Positions 8,809 to 17,472 are shown, numbered from the stretch's first letter. The stretch is DNA of 64,000 nucleotides from Streptomyces lunaelactis (GCF_003054555.1 NZ_CP026304.1:5518001-5582000), one strand, 5' to 3'. Notes: a model not told the origin generated them from the sequence alone. A program made the numbers and translations.

Positions 8809-10146
8809 ATGTCGAGACTGCCAGGATGGCTCGCGGGGCTGGGTGCCGGGCTGACCCGGATAGGGGAGCAACTGGACGAGCGCCGCAGCGAGGTCGCGGC
8901 CGACGATGTGCCCGTCGTCGCGCCGCCCGCCTCGCCCGCGCCGGACAGCGTCCCCGTGCCACCCTCGTACGCCCCCGCCGTCGCGGCCAGGCCCGACCCG
9001 GTCGCCGCGATCCCCTGGGGCATGCGCGTCGCCGCCGAGGCCGGCTGGCGGCTGCTCGTACTGGCAGGCACGCTCTGGGTGTTGATGCGGGTCATCAGCG
9101 CCGTACAGCTGGTCGTCCTCGCCTTTGTCGCCGCGCTGCTCGTCACAGCGATGCTCCAGCCCACCGTGGCCCGGCTGAAGCGGCTCGGCCTGCCGCGCGG
9201 GCTCGCCACCGCCGTCACGGCGATCGCCGGCTTCGTCATCATGGGCCTGGTCGGCTGGTTTGTGGTCTGGCAGGTCATGGACAACCTGGACAACCTCTCC
9301 GACCGGGTCAGGGACGGTATCGAGGAGCTCAAGCGCTGGCTTCTCGACAGCCCCTTCCATGTCACCGAGTCGCAGATCAACGACATCGCGAAGAACCTCA
9401 GCGACACCATCGGGACCAACACCGAGGAGATCACCTCGGCCGGTCTGCAGGGTGTGACCGTGATGGTGGAGCTGCTGACCGGCATCCTGCTGGCGATGTT
9501 CTCCACGCTCTTCCTGCTGTACGACGGGAAGCGCATCTGGCACTGGGTGCTCAAGCTCGTACCGGCGCAGGCCCGTGAGGGCGTCGCCGGGGCCGGGCCG
9601 CGTGCCTGGCGGACGCTGACGGCCTATGTGCGCGGCACGGTGATCGTGGCGCTGATCGACGCGATCTTCATCGGCCTCGGCATCTACTTCCTCGATGTCC
9701 CGATGGCCGTGCCGCTGGCCGTCTTCATCTTCCTGTTCGCGTTCATCCCGCTCGTCGGCGCGGTCATCTCGGGCGCGCTCGCGGTGGTCGTCGCGCTGGT
9801 CACCCAGGGCGTGTTCACCGCGCTGATGGTGCTCATCGTCGTCCTCGCGGTGCAGCAGCTCGAGGGCCATGTGCTGCAGCCCTTCATCCTGGGCCGCGCG
9901 GTCCGTGTGCACCCCCTCGCGGTGGTCCTCGCGGTCGCGGCGGGCGGGCTGACCGCGGGGATCGGCGGCGCGGTGGTGGCGGTGCCACTGGTGGCGGTGA
10001 CGAACACAGTGGTCGGCTATCTCCGGGCGTACAGCAAGGAACAGGCCCTGCGCGACGCGCCGCCGCCGCACGGCGCGACGGCGGTGGAGGTGGCGCCTAC
10101 TCCGGCGCCGACGGGTCAGCCGGCTCCGGCGAGTCAGCCGGAGTAG
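8809..10146 (+). CDS. AI-2E family transporter (PerM/TqsA-like)
   Basis: A 445-residue membrane protein of the AI-2 exporter superfamily. A hydrophilic N-terminal stretch (about residues 1-75, rich in Pro and Ala) precedes roughly eight membrane segments. The C-terminal half has FAFIPLVGAVISGALAV and LQPFILGRAVRVHPLAVVL, the typical family signature. The substrate is unknown; members export autoinducer-2 or act as ion/permease proteins. The ATG at 8809 follows AGAGGGAAG. The C-terminus is Pro/Ala-rich and its last 50 bases overlap the convergent Uma2 gene. Confidence 0.87.
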   Translation: MSRLPGWLAGLGAGLTRIGEQLDERRSEVAADDVPVVAPPASPAPDSVPVPPSYAPAVAARPDPVAAIPWGMRVAAEAGWRLLVLAGTLWVLMRVISAVQLVVLAFVAALLVTAMLQPTVARLKRLGLPRGLATAVTAIAGFVIMGLVGWFVVWQVMDNLDNLSDRVRDGIEELKRWLLDSPFHVTESQINDIAKNLSDTIGTNTEEITSAGLQGVTVMVELLTGILLAMFSTLFLLYDGKRIWHWVLKLVPAQAREGVAGAGPRAWRTLTAYVRGTVIVALIDAIFIGLGIYFLDVPMAVPLAVFIFLFAFIPLVGAVISGALAVVVALVTQGVFTALMVLIVVLAVQQLEGHVLQPFILGRAVRVHPLAVVLAVAAGGLTAGIGGAVVAVPLVAVTNTVVGYLRAYSKEQALRDAPPPHGATAVEVAPTPAPTGQPAPASQPE

Positions 10147-10783
10147 CTGTAGCTGCCCGGGCCTTGCGCTCCCCGGCCTGCAGAAGGGCCGTGACATCGA
10201 GGGTGACCTTGGCGCCGATGGAGTCGGGCAGGGTCGCCTGGTGACCTCGGGCGTGGAGGGTGTGGTTCTCGTACGTGGCCTCGCCCGGAACCGGGTCCGT
10301 AAGGAGGTGGACGCGGTCGTTCTTGCGGTCGACGATCACGTAGACGGGGATGGCGGCCTCGGCGTAGGCGGCGACCTTGTTCTTGAGGTCGTTGTTGTAG
10401 TTGCTGGAGGTGACCTCCAGAACCAGGCGGAAGCAGGCGGGGTCGTAGGAGTTGTTCTCGATGAGGTGCTCGTCGAAATCGGCGTCCACCACGACGAGGT
10501 CGGGGATCGCGTAGTCCTCGGGTCCGGTCGGCAGCCAGAGACCGATGGCCTGAAGTACCTCAGTCTCCCCGTCGTCCAGGCCCGCTGTGATAAAGGGCCG
10601 CATGAGCTTGGTGAGTGCCCGGGCGTGGGGGCCGTCCGCTGGTGGCGCCACGATGATGTTGCCTCCGATGATCTCGACGCGGTAGCCGGGGAGCCGCTCC
10701 ATCAGCTCGTTCGCTGATTCGAGCAGGGTCGGCGGCTCGTCGTCGTCGCAAGGCATGTGGTGCTCGACTGCTGCGGCGGACAT
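10097..10783 (-). CDS. Uma2/DUF820 family restriction-endonuclease-fold protein
   Basis: A 228-residue protein with the Uma2 pattern: a start helix with ELMERLPGYRVEIIGGNI, then AIPDLVVVDADF, then FRLVLEVTSSNYNNDLKNK and a conserved AYAEAAIPVYVIVDRKN. The E-V-T-S and downstream Lys form the PD-(D/E)XK-like active site. These proteins are abundant in streptomycetes and cyanobacteria and their targets are unknown. AGGAGG stands 4 bases before the ATG. The 3' end overlaps the transporter gene tail to tail. A second Uma2 gene lies at 50788-51369. Confidence 0.85.
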   Translation of the reverse strand: MSAAAVEHHMPCDDDEPPTLLESANELMERLPGYRVEIIGGNIIVAPPADGPHARALTKLMRPFITAGLDDGETEVLQAIGLWLPTGPEDYAIPDLVVVDADFDEHLIENNSYDPACFRLVLEVTSSNYNNDLKNKVAAYAEAAIPVYVIVDRKNDRVHLLTDPVPGEATYENHTLHARGHQATLPDSIGAKVTLDVTALLQAGERKARAATATPADSPEPADPSAPE

Positions 10784-10879
10784 GGCGCCTCCTGTTGGCT
10801 GGTGTCGAGACCATCATCGTAGGCCGGTACGCCGTTCCGTGTCCGGTGCGCGACTGGCCGCCCGAACGGGTGAACGGAC

Positions 10880-10916
10880 AAGGGCCCCGCTGACGATCAC
10901 GTCGGCGAGGCCCCTT
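10880..10916 (-). terminator. Imperfect hairpin after ahpD
   Basis: An inverted repeat of about 15 pairs with one or two bulges (10880-10895 with 10900-10916) lies 15 bases beyond the ahpD stop. It should end the ahpC-ahpD transcript. Confidence 0.6.
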
Positions 10917-10930
10917 CGTACGCGTACGGA

Positions 10931-11464
10931 CTACTCGGCCAGGACCGCTTCCGCGTCCAGCGTCGTGCCCACCGCCTGGATCACCGCGGCGATCTTGAAC
11001 GCCTCCTGGATCGTCTCGCGGTCCACGCCCGCCTTGCGGAGCACCTGCTCGTGCGAGTCGAGGCACTGGCCGCAGCCGTTGATCGCCGAGACCGCCAGCG
11101 ACCACAGCTCGAAGTCGACCTTCTCCACGCCCGGGTTGCCGATGACGTTCATCCGCAGACCGGCGCGCAGCGTCCCGTACTCCGGGTCCGACAGCAGATG
11201 CCGGGTCCGGTAGAAGACGTTGTTCATCGCCATGACGGCCGCGGCCGACTTGGCCGCGGTGTACGCCTCCGCGGAGAGGTTCGCCTTGGCCTCCGGCTCC
11301 AGCTCGCGCAGCACCTTCGGCGAGCGCGAGGCGATCGCGCAGGACAGGACGGTGCCCCAGAGCTGCTGCTGCGGCAGCTCGCTGTTGCCGATCACCGAAC
11401 CGAGGTTCAGCTTCAGGTCCTTGGCGAAGTCCGGTACCGCGGACTTGAGTTCATCGAGAGACAT
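10931..11464 (-). CDS. ahpD: Alkyl hydroperoxidase AhpD
   Basis: A 177-residue AhpD-like protein with the catalytic [19 protein letters not shown] motif (CXXC plus His, about residues 129-147). It reduces peroxides and recycles oxidised AhpC through its thiol pair in the cytoplasm. It follows ahpC by only 6 bases and must be co-transcribed with it. As in other actinomycetes the pair faces oxyR, which is expected to regulate it. Confidence 0.95.
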   Translation of the reverse strand: MSLDELKSAVPDFAKDLKLNLGSVIGNSELPQQQLWGTVLSCAIASRSPKVLRELEPEAKANLSAEAYTAAKSAAAVMAMNNVFYRTRHLLSDPEYGTLRAGLRMNVIGNPGVEKVDFELWSLAVSAINGCGQCLDSHEQVLRKAGVDRETIQEAFKIAAVIQAVGTTLDAEAVLAE

Positions 11465-11470
11465 ACCGGA

Positions 11471-12025
11471 TCACTCGCCCGAGAGCAGCGCGACCGGGTC
11501 CAGGGTGTTCTCGCCCTTGGTCCAGTTGCACGGGCACAGCTCGTCGGTCTGCAGGGCGTCGAGCACCCGCAGGACCTCCTTGGGGTTACGGCCGACGGAG
11601 CCGGCGGTCACCATGGTGAACTGGATCTCGTTGTTCGGGTCGACGATGAAGACGGCGCGCTGCGCGAAGCCGTCCTCGCCCTCGATGCCCAGGTCGCGCA
11701 TCAGCTCGTGCTTGGAGTCGGCCAGCATCGGGAAGGGCAGGTCACGCAGGTCGGCGTGGTCCTTGCGCCAGGCGTGGTGGACGAACTCGGAGTCGCCGGA
11801 GAAGCCGAGGATCTGGGCGTCACGATCGGCGAACTCGTCGTTCAGCTTGCCGAAGGCGGCGATCTCGGTGGGGCAGACGAAGGTGAAGTCCTTGGGCCAC
11901 GCGAAGACGACCTTCCACTTGCCCTCGTAGGACTTGTGGTTGATCTCCGCGAACTCCTTGCCGCTCTCCAGCGAGACACAGGCAGTCAGTTCGAAGGTGG
12001 GGAACTGGTCACCGACAGTGAGCAC
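11471..12025 (-). CDS. ahpC: Peroxiredoxin AhpC
   Basis: A 184-residue typical 2-Cys peroxiredoxin. The peroxidatic Cys is in DFTFVCPTEIAAFGKL (about residues 46-61) and the resolving Cys in DELCPCNWTKG near the C-terminus. It reduces hydrogen peroxide and organic peroxides and passes electrons from AhpD. GTG at 12025 is used because AAGGAG lies 7 bases before it; an upstream ATG at 12112 would run through the promoter of oxyR. Divergent from oxyR with about 130 bases between. Confidence 0.95.
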   Translation of the reverse strand: MLTVGDQFPTFELTACVSLESGKEFAEINHKSYEGKWKVVFAWPKDFTFVCPTEIAAFGKLNDEFADRDAQILGFSGDSEFVHHAWRKDHADLRDLPFPMLADSKHELMRDLGIEGEDGFAQRAVFIVDPNNEIQFTMVTAGSVGRNPKEVLRVLDALQTDELCPCNWTKGENTLDPVALLSGE

Positions 12026-12155
12026 TCGGTCTCCTTGTACAGAGGAATTCCCTTGTGGGGTCTTCCAGGGGGTTGGACGGAGCTCGATCCTGGCACGGAG
12101 TGCATTGATCACAGAAATAGCTAGACTCGGTCATCGCGATCGGAGGTGCCTATCA
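12026..12155. promoter_or_regulatory. ahpC-oxyR divergent promoter region
   Basis: The 130-base gap holds promoters for both ahpCD and oxyR. Around 12105-12142 it is unusually A/T-rich for this genome (a stretch reading gatcacagaaatagctag), a plausible place for OxyR binding and for the oxyR minus-10 (TAGACT at about 12123). The assignment rests on the known OxyR control of ahpCD in Streptomyces; no perfect OxyR consensus is visible. Confidence 0.45.
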
Positions 12156-13139
12156 GTGGCCATCAGTAATGTCGTCAATGCCGTCCATCCCGGACAGCGG
12201 GCAGGCGGACGGGGCAAGCAGCCCAGCCTCGCCCAGCTGCGCGCCTTCGCCGCCGTCGCCGAGCATCTGCACTTCCGGGACGCGGCAGCCGCGATCGGGA
12301 TGAGTCAGCCCGCGCTCTCCGGGGCCGTATCGGCCCTGGAGGAGGCACTCGGTGTCCAGCTGCTGGAGCGCACGACCCGCAAGGTGCTGCTCTCCCCGGC
12401 CGGTGAGCGGCTCGCGGTCCGGGCCAAGGCGGTGCTGGACGCGGTCGGCGAGCTGCTGGAGGAGGCCGAGGCGGTACGCGCCCCGTTCACCGGGGTGCTC
12501 CGGCTCGGTGTGATCCCGACCGTCGCCCCCTATCTGCTGCCGACCGTGCTGCGGCTGGTGCACGAGACGTACCCCGCGCTCGATCTCCAGGTCCACGAGG
12601 AGCAGACGTCCTCGCTGGTGGAGGGACTGGCGGGCGGAAGGCTCGATCTGCTGCTGCTCGCCGTGCCGCTCGGGATGCCCGGCGTGAGCGAGCTGCCGCT
12701 GTTCGACGAGGACTTCGTCCTGGTCACGCCCGAGGACCACTGGCTGGGCGGGCGCCAGGACATTCCGCGCGAGGCGCTGCGGGAACTGCATCTGCTGCTG
12801 CTCGACGAGGGCCACTGCCTGCGCGACCAGGCCCTCGACATCTGCCGGGAGGCCGGGCGTACCGAGGGTGCCGCGGTGTCCACGACCGCCGCCGGTCTCT
12901 CCACCCTGGTGCAGCTGGTCGCGGGCGGGCTCGGGGTGACGCTGCTGCCGCGTACGGCGGTCGACGTGGAGACGGGCCGGGGCGGCGGGCTGCAGACGGC
13001 GTACTTCGCCGAGCCGGCCCCCGCACGCCGGATCGCCCTGGCGATGCGCGCGGGGGCGGCACGCCAGGGCGAGTTCGGGGAGTTCGCGCAGGCGCTGCGG
13101 GTCGCGATGCGGGCGCTGCCGGTGCGGGTGCTCGGCTGA
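12156..13139 (+). CDS. oxyR: LysR-type peroxide regulator OxyR
   Basis: A 327-residue LysR protein. The N-terminal helix-turn-helix is SLAQLRAFAAVAEHLHFRDA followed by GMSQPALSGAVSALEEALG. In the effector domain LLLDEGHCLRDQALDIC carries the two Cys (about ten residues apart) that form the redox switch of OxyR. Its position opposite ahpC-ahpD confirms the assignment. GTG at 12156 follows GGAGG by 9 bases. It senses hydrogen peroxide and probably regulates ahpCD and itself from the shared intergenic region. Confidence 0.95.
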   Translation: MAISNVVNAVHPGQRAGGRGKQPSLAQLRAFAAVAEHLHFRDAAAAIGMSQPALSGAVSALEEALGVQLLERTTRKVLLSPAGERLAVRAKAVLDAVGELLEEAEAVRAPFTGVLRLGVIPTVAPYLLPTVLRLVHETYPALDLQVHEEQTSSLVEGLAGGRLDLLLLAVPLGMPGVSELPLFDEDFVLVTPEDHWLGGRQDIPREALRELHLLLLDEGHCLRDQALDICREAGRTEGAAVSTTAAGLSTLVQLVAGGLGVTLLPRTAVDVETGRGGGLQTAYFAEPAPARRIALAMRAGAARQGEFGEFAQALRVAMRALPVRVLG

Positions 13140-13165
13140 CGGCTCCGTACGACAGCTCCCTGCGA

Positions 13166-15562
13166 CTACTCCGTACGCAGGCCCTCCGGGCGCATCATGC
13201 GCCACAGCGGCGGCAGGCTGAGCACCGTCACCAGCAGGATCACCGCGGCTCCCACGCCGGCCATGGGCACGAAGACCCACCAGTCGGTCACCTGCTTGGC
13301 GGTCAGCTCGAGCATCGCTGCGCCGAGGCCGAGTCCGCCCGCGACGGCCACGGCAGTGCCGAGCACGACGGGCACCGCGGTCTGCCACAGCACCGACCAG
13401 GCGAGCGTGGCCCGGCGGGTGCCGAAGGCGACCAGCACCGACAGCAGGCGCCTGCGCTCCCGCAGCTGCTCGATCTGCGAGACGAGCATCGAGGCGGCGA
13501 TCAGCGCCATCGTCGCGGTCGCGCCGATCAGCAGACCCTTCTGCACGCTCGCGTACTGGCTGTCCCGCTCGATCCTCTGGAGCGACCGGACGCGCATGGT
13601 GGGATCGATACGGGCAGCGGTGTTGCGTACGTACTCACGGGCCTCCGGCACGCTCTCATCGACCTGGACCATGGCCTGGGTGTCGGCGTTGGGGAGTCTG
13701 TCCGCGTCGACCGCGCCCGGCGTGGCGAAGATGCCGTAGTGCTCCGTGCCGGTCGGGTCGGGGCGGGCCGTGACTGTGCGAGCGTCCTTGGGCAGCGTCC
13801 AGAGCGCGGGCTTCGAACCGTCGTACGCGGAGTCCGAGTTGAGGTTCACCGGCTTGCCCTTGCGGGCGGTCCGGTCGATCCAGTCGTTCTGCTCGCGGTC
13901 GCTCCTGGTGTGGACGACGAAGGTGTCGCCGTCGGCGCAGGACGAGATCCGCGCCAGTTCGCGCAGGGTCGCGCAGTCGCCGACCGTCAGCGTGGTGGTG
14001 GGCTGGATGTCGGAGGCGGCCACCGGCTCCGGGCTGTGCACATAGCTCTCGACCGTGCCGATGACACTCCGTACGCCCTTGGTGTCCCGGAACTGCTTGA
14101 TCATCCGGTTGGCCAGCTCACCGCTGGGGAAGTTGGCCGAGATGTTGAGCTGAGCCCGCTGCGGGTCCTGGCCCGTCGTCTTGTTGAAGTCGTCGTGGAT
14201 GCCGGCGAAGAGCATCTGCAGGGCGATCGCGCCGGCCACGGCGACCGTGATGCCGGTCACCGCACGGGTCGCCGCGCCGCTGCTCAACTGGATCCTGCGG
14301 GTGGCCAGTTGCCAGGGCACCGGGCCGCCGCGCAACCGGCGTACGACCGCCTCGACCACCCAGGGCAGCAGCGCCGCCAGACCGACCAGCACGAGCACCG
14401 CGCCGCCCGCGATGGGCCAGGGGTTGACCGCATCGGTTTTGCCGTCGACGGTGCCGGTCCTCAGCAGGAGGGTGAGACCGGCCGCAGGCATCAGCAGCCG
14501 CCACCACAGGCGGCGGGCGCGGGGCGTGGCGTCGCGTACGACGCCGAGCGGCTCGATCGCCACGGAACGCAGCGCGAGAAGCGTGACGAGGACCGCGGAG
14601 GCCGGCACGGCCAGCAGGATCAGCAGACCGAGCGCGGGCACCGGGACGACATCGGCGGGGAAGGCGCTCAGGCCCCAGAGCCGTACGGAACCGGCGAACT
14701 CGCGGGCCACGGCGAAGACGCCGATGCCGACGACCAGCCCGAGCACCGAGCCGAACAGGGCCTCGCCGGCGGCGATGCGCCGGGTCGTCCGGGTGTCCGC
14801 GCCGACCAGGCGCAGCGCGGCGAGCCGGCGGTCGCGTCGGTCGCCGCCGAAGCGGACGGCGGTGGCGATGAAGATGGCCACCGGCACCAGCAGGACGACA
14901 CAGATGAGGACGATCAGGACGATGAGGACGGGGTCCATCGGCCGCGCCGCCTCGGAGTAGCCGTAGGCGTCCGTCCTGTGGCCACCGTTGCCGGTGGTGA
15001 GCGTCGAACTGCCGGCGTAGAAGCGGAGTTCGCCCGGATCGAGCAGGCCGGCGTCGCCGATGGCGCCGACCGTGCGGTAGGCGAGGCGCTCCTTGAGGAG
15101 TCTGCCCCCGGGGGAGTCGAGCAGCGCGCCCAGGGCCGGCGAGACGAGCATCTCGCCGGGCCCGGGGAGGCCGGTCACGCCGGGCGGCAGCGGCGGGTGC
15201 GCGCCGTCCGGGCGCAGCAGTTCGCCGTTGACCGTCTCCGTGCGGAACTCGGTGCCCCCGTCCGCCCGCACCAGGGTCCTCTCGGAGCGCTCGACCGTCT
15301 TGTCGGTCATCTGGCCGGCCGGTGTGCGCGCGGCGCCGCGCTGCTCGCGGCTGTCCATGAGCTCCGGCACGGAGGAGGCGATGAGGAGCAGCGCCACGCC
15401 GAGCCCGACGCCGACGGCGGTCAGCGCGGTGCGGGCCCGGCCCTCGCGGCCGCCGGAGGCGCCGAAGCGTATGCCGAGACCGAGGTCGCGCAGCCGGACG
15501 CCGATGCCGCGGGGCTGCGGGGCGGGGCTCGTCGCCGTGTCCCGCCGGTCGAGGAGCGTCAT
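13166..15562 (-). CDS. FtsX-like ABC transporter permease
   Basis: A 798-residue protein with two FtsX-type blocks. There is one membrane segment near residue 50, a first extracytoplasmic domain, then segments between about 210 and 430, a second soluble domain and three C-terminal segments. VRFGGDRRDRRLAALRLVGA in the middle and REQRRLL-like RRRLLSVLVAFGTRRATLAW near the end are the conserved cytoplasmic loops. The ATG overlaps the stop of the ATPase gene by 4 bases (ATGA), so the two are coupled. MacB/LolCDE-like relatives move lipids, peptides or antibiotics or confer resistance; the substrate is unknown. It ends facing oxyR, tail to tail. Confidence 0.87.
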   Translation of the reverse strand: MTLLDRRDTATSPAPQPRGIGVRLRDLGLGIRFGASGGREGRARTALTAVGVGLGVALLLIASSVPELMDSREQRGAARTPAGQMTDKTVERSERTLVRADGGTEFRTETVNGELLRPDGAHPPLPPGVTGLPGPGEMLVSPALGALLDSPGGRLLKERLAYRTVGAIGDAGLLDPGELRFYAGSSTLTTGNGGHRTDAYGYSEAARPMDPVLIVLIVLICVVLLVPVAIFIATAVRFGGDRRDRRLAALRLVGADTRTTRRIAAGEALFGSVLGLVVGIGVFAVAREFAGSVRLWGLSAFPADVVPVPALGLLILLAVPASAVLVTLLALRSVAIEPLGVVRDATPRARRLWWRLLMPAAGLTLLLRTGTVDGKTDAVNPWPIAGGAVLVLVGLAALLPWVVEAVVRRLRGGPVPWQLATRRIQLSSGAATRAVTGITVAVAGAIALQMLFAGIHDDFNKTTGQDPQRAQLNISANFPSGELANRMIKQFRDTKGVRSVIGTVESYVHSPEPVAASDIQPTTTLTVGDCATLRELARISSCADGDTFVVHTRSDREQNDWIDRTARKGKPVNLNSDSAYDGSKPALWTLPKDARTVTARPDPTGTEHYGIFATPGAVDADRLPNADTQAMVQVDESVPEAREYVRNTAARIDPTMRVRSLQRIERDSQYASVQKGLLIGATATMALIAASMLVSQIEQLRERRRLLSVLVAFGTRRATLAWSVLWQTAVPVVLGTAVAVAGGLGLGAAMLELTAKQVTDWWVFVPMAGVGAAVILLVTVLSLPPLWRMMRPEGLRTE

Positions 15563-16245
15563 ACGGCGTGCTCCAGGTCGCGGGACCTTCCATCGCGTAC
15601 GACGATCTCGCGGTCGGAGTAGGCGGCGACCCGCGGCTCGTGCGTGACCAGCACAACGGCGGCGTTCGCGGAACGGGCGGCGTCGGTGAGCAGCTCCATG
15701 ACCCGCTCGCCGTTGAGGGAGTCCAGGGCGCCGGTCGGCTCGTCGGCGAAGATCACCCGCGGTGAGGTGACCAGCGCACGGGCGACGGCGACGCGCTGCC
15801 CCTGCCCGCCGGAGACCTCGCCGGGCCGCTTGTGCCCGACATCGGCGACCTCGAGGCGCTCCATCCACTCCAGGGCGGTGCGCTCGGCGGACTTGCGTTT
15901 GGCGCCGTTGAGCCGGAGCGGCAGGGCCACGTTCTCCGTACAGCTCAACTCCGGTACGAGCTGCCCGAACTGGAACACGAACCCGAACTCGGTACGGCGC
16001 AGGCTGCTGCGCTCCGCGTCCGACAGCTCGGTGAGCTCGCGCCCGCCGTACGTGATCGATCCGGCGTCGGGACGCACGATCCCGGCGAGGCAGTGCAGCA
16101 GGGTCGACTTGCCGGAGCCGGAGGGCCCCATGACGGCGACGACCTCGCCGGGGTGGATGGAGAAGGAGGCGCCGTCGAGGGCGGGAGTCGTCCCGTACGC
16201 CTTGTGGACGTTGTCGGCGACGAGGAGGGAGCCTGCGGGGGTCAC
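15559..16245 (-). CDS. ABC transporter ATP-binding protein (LolD/MacB type)
   Basis: A 228-residue nucleotide-binding subunit with Walker A MGPSGSGKSTLL (about 39-50), Q-loop in FVFQFGQLVPELS, signature VSGGQGQRVAVARAL, Walker B VIFADEPTGALDS and switch His in VLVTHEPRVA. It belongs to the family that partners FtsX-like permeases. The GTG start overlaps the PadR stop by 4 bases (GTGA) and its own stop overlaps the permease start, giving a tightly coupled three-gene operon. Confidence 0.93.
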   Translation of the reverse strand: MTPAGSLLVADNVHKAYGTTPALDGASFSIHPGEVVAVMGPSGSGKSTLLHCLAGIVRPDAGSITYGGRELTELSDAERSSLRRTEFGFVFQFGQLVPELSCTENVALPLRLNGAKRKSAERTALEWMERLEVADVGHKRPGEVSGGQGQRVAVARALVTSPRVIFADEPTGALDSLNGERVMELLTDAARSANAAVVLVTHEPRVAAYSDREIVVRDGRSRDLEHAV

Positions 16246-16766
16246 GTGCGTACCTCCGTGGCGAGCTGGTCGAGCCGGGTGGCGGTCAGTTCCAGCCAGC
16301 GCAGATCGGCTTCCAGGTGGAAGAGGGCGTGATCGCAGATGAGCTGGTCGGCGAGGTCGCCGCGGCGCTTGCGGTCGGTGAGGATCCGCATCAGCCGCAG
16401 ATGCTCGGCGCGCTGTGTATCGAGCAGATCAGCGGCACTGCGCCCGGTCAGCAGGGCGAGGACGACCTTGGTGTAGAGGGTCGACTGAAGATACGGCTCG
16501 GGCCTCTCGGGCTGCGCGAGCCACTGGGCGACATCGGTGATCCCGGCGTCGGTGATGGCGTACCGCTTACGTTCGGGCCCGCCGCCGGCTTCTATGCCGT
16601 CGACCTCGACGAGGCCATTCTTGAGGAGCCGGGACATGGTCGAGTAGACCTGCCCGTAGTGGAGCGGCCGGTCGTGGCCGAACTTCTCGTCGAAGGCGCG
16701 CTTGAGGTCGTAGCCGTGGCGCGGGCCGGACTCGAGGAGTCCGAGCAGGGTGTGACCGATGGACAT
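16242..16766 (-). CDS. PadR-family transcriptional regulator
   Basis: A 174-residue PadR protein. The winged helix comprises LGLLESGPRHGYDLKRAFDE, HYGQVYSTMSRLLKNGLVEV and KRYAITDAG, followed by a C-terminal helical dimerisation part. As first gene of the PadR-ATPase-permease operon it most likely represses its own operon until the transporter's substrate, or a related compound, binds it. Two direct copies of a palindromic sequence lie 16-41 bases before its start, which fits autorepression. Confidence 0.9.
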   Translation of the reverse strand: MSIGHTLLGLLESGPRHGYDLKRAFDEKFGHDRPLHYGQVYSTMSRLLKNGLVEVDGIEAGGGPERKRYAITDAGITDVAQWLAQPERPEPYLQSTLYTKVVLALLTGRSAADLLDTQRAEHLRLMRILTDRKRRGDLADQLICDHALFHLEADLRWLELTATRLDQLATEVRT

Positions 16767-16782
16767 GCGCGGCACTCTACAC

Positions 16783-16807
16783 GGTGTGTATACCCGGTGT
16801 GTATACC
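16783..16807 (-). promoter_or_regulatory. Tandem operator-like repeats before padR
   Basis: GGTGTGTATACC occurs twice (16783-16794 and 16796-16807), spaced 13 bases, each with a central GTATAC palindrome; a weaker variant gcgtatat follows. They lie directly upstream of the padR start where a promoter must be, so they are probably the PadR operator. Confidence 0.65.
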
Positions 16808-16830
16808 TGGCGCGTATATCGATGTTTTCA

Positions 16831-16870
16831 GCCCGTCCGGCGATTGGGGACACGGCCGAAGGCCGTACGG
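16831..16870. repeat. Dispersed intergenic repeat, copy 1
   Basis: This 40-base sequence matches 31097-31136 at 36 of 40 positions. The core CCGGCGATTGRGG also occurs at 32940-32952. It belongs to the family of short dispersed repeats found between Streptomyces genes. Confidence 0.7.
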
Positions 16871-16894
16871 GGGGCTGGGGGCTCGCCCCCAGGA

Positions 16895-17107
16895 CTACCC
16901 CGCCTCCGGTGGCTTCGGCGGGCGGCCCCGCCGTGGGATCGGGCGGGCACCCCCCGGCAGCCGGCCCGCTTCGGCCAGGGCCCGCCGGAGGATGAACTCG
17001 ATCTGCGCGTTCGCGCTGCGCAGCTCGTCCGACGCCCACCGCGCCAGCGCCTCGTACACCGCCGGGTCCAGCCGCAGCAGCACCTGCTTCCGCTCGGCCG
17101 GCGTCAC
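16895..17107 (-). CDS. Ribbon-helix-helix (Arc/CopG-like) DNA-binding protein
   Basis: A 70-residue protein starting at the GTG in 17107. LLRLDPAVYEALARWASDEL followed by RSANAQIEFILRRALAEAG is a beta-strand plus two-helix ribbon-helix-helix fold. The C-terminus is basic and Pro-rich. The GTG overlaps the stop of the preceding 29-residue frame by 4 bases (GTGA), so translation is probably coupled. A longer 115-residue reading from 17242 lacks a ribosome binding site and starts inside the operator-like palindrome. It could be a repressor of its own unit or an antitoxin without a visible toxin. Confidence 0.72.
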   Translation of the reverse strand: MTPAERKQVLLRLDPAVYEALARWASDELRSANAQIEFILRRALAEAGRLPGGARPIPRRGRPPKPPEAG

Positions 17108-17193
17108 TGGTGCAGCGTGCCCGTGTTGAGTACCGGCTGCGGTGCGGGCATCTCCGGCAGGTCGTCCACGGTTGTTGTGCTGGTGGCAGCCAT
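17104..17193 (-). CDS. 29-residue peptide gene coupled to the RHH gene
   Basis: ATG at 17193 is preceded by GGGGAGCGACC, a good ribosome binding site, and opens 29 codons that read MAATSTTTVDDLPEMP then APQPVLNTGTLHQ, ending in a TGA that overlaps the GTG of the RHH gene. The frame is too short for ordinary gene finders. The ribosome binding site here, and its absence from the RHH start, indicate that the peptide is translated first. It may be a leader that sets RHH translation or a small protein in its own right. Confidence 0.5.
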   Translation of the reverse strand: MAATSTTTVDDLPEMPAPQPVLNTGTLHQ

Positions 17194-17240
17194 GGTCGCT
17201 CCCCGTTTCCGCGGCCGGCGGCAGCCGCCGGCCATCTAGC

Positions 17241-17256
17241 AAAGTGATAACACTTT
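17241..17256 (-). promoter_or_regulatory. Perfect palindrome, probable RHH operator
   Basis: AAAGTGATAACACTTT is a 6-bp perfect inverted repeat around ATAA, strikingly A/T-rich for this genome. It lies 48 bases before the 29-residue frame, where the promoter should be. On the minus strand TTGCGA and TATCAC are placed about 15 bases apart across it, a possible minus-35/minus-10 pair. RHH proteins bind such short palindromes. Confidence 0.6.
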
Positions 17257-17472
17257 AGCTTTCATCGCAACCCTCCGCGCCTCTCGTGAGTCGGTTCCAG
17301 CAGACAGGGTGCTGATTGTCACGTCCGGAAAAGACCGGATCGATGGCCCTTTGTCTGTACGAGCGGTGTTAGCTTTCTGAGCTGATCAGGCTCAGCCAGG
17401 GCTGATTCCGGGTCGATTCCAGGTCGATTCCGGCGAGCAACGACAGAAAACGACGAGCGGAGCAACGAAGCG

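Noticed and set aside
16895..17242. 115-residue version of the RHH gene from the ATG at 17242
   Set aside because: No ribosome binding site and the start abuts the palindromic operator; the coupled GTG at 17107 explains the conserved part better.
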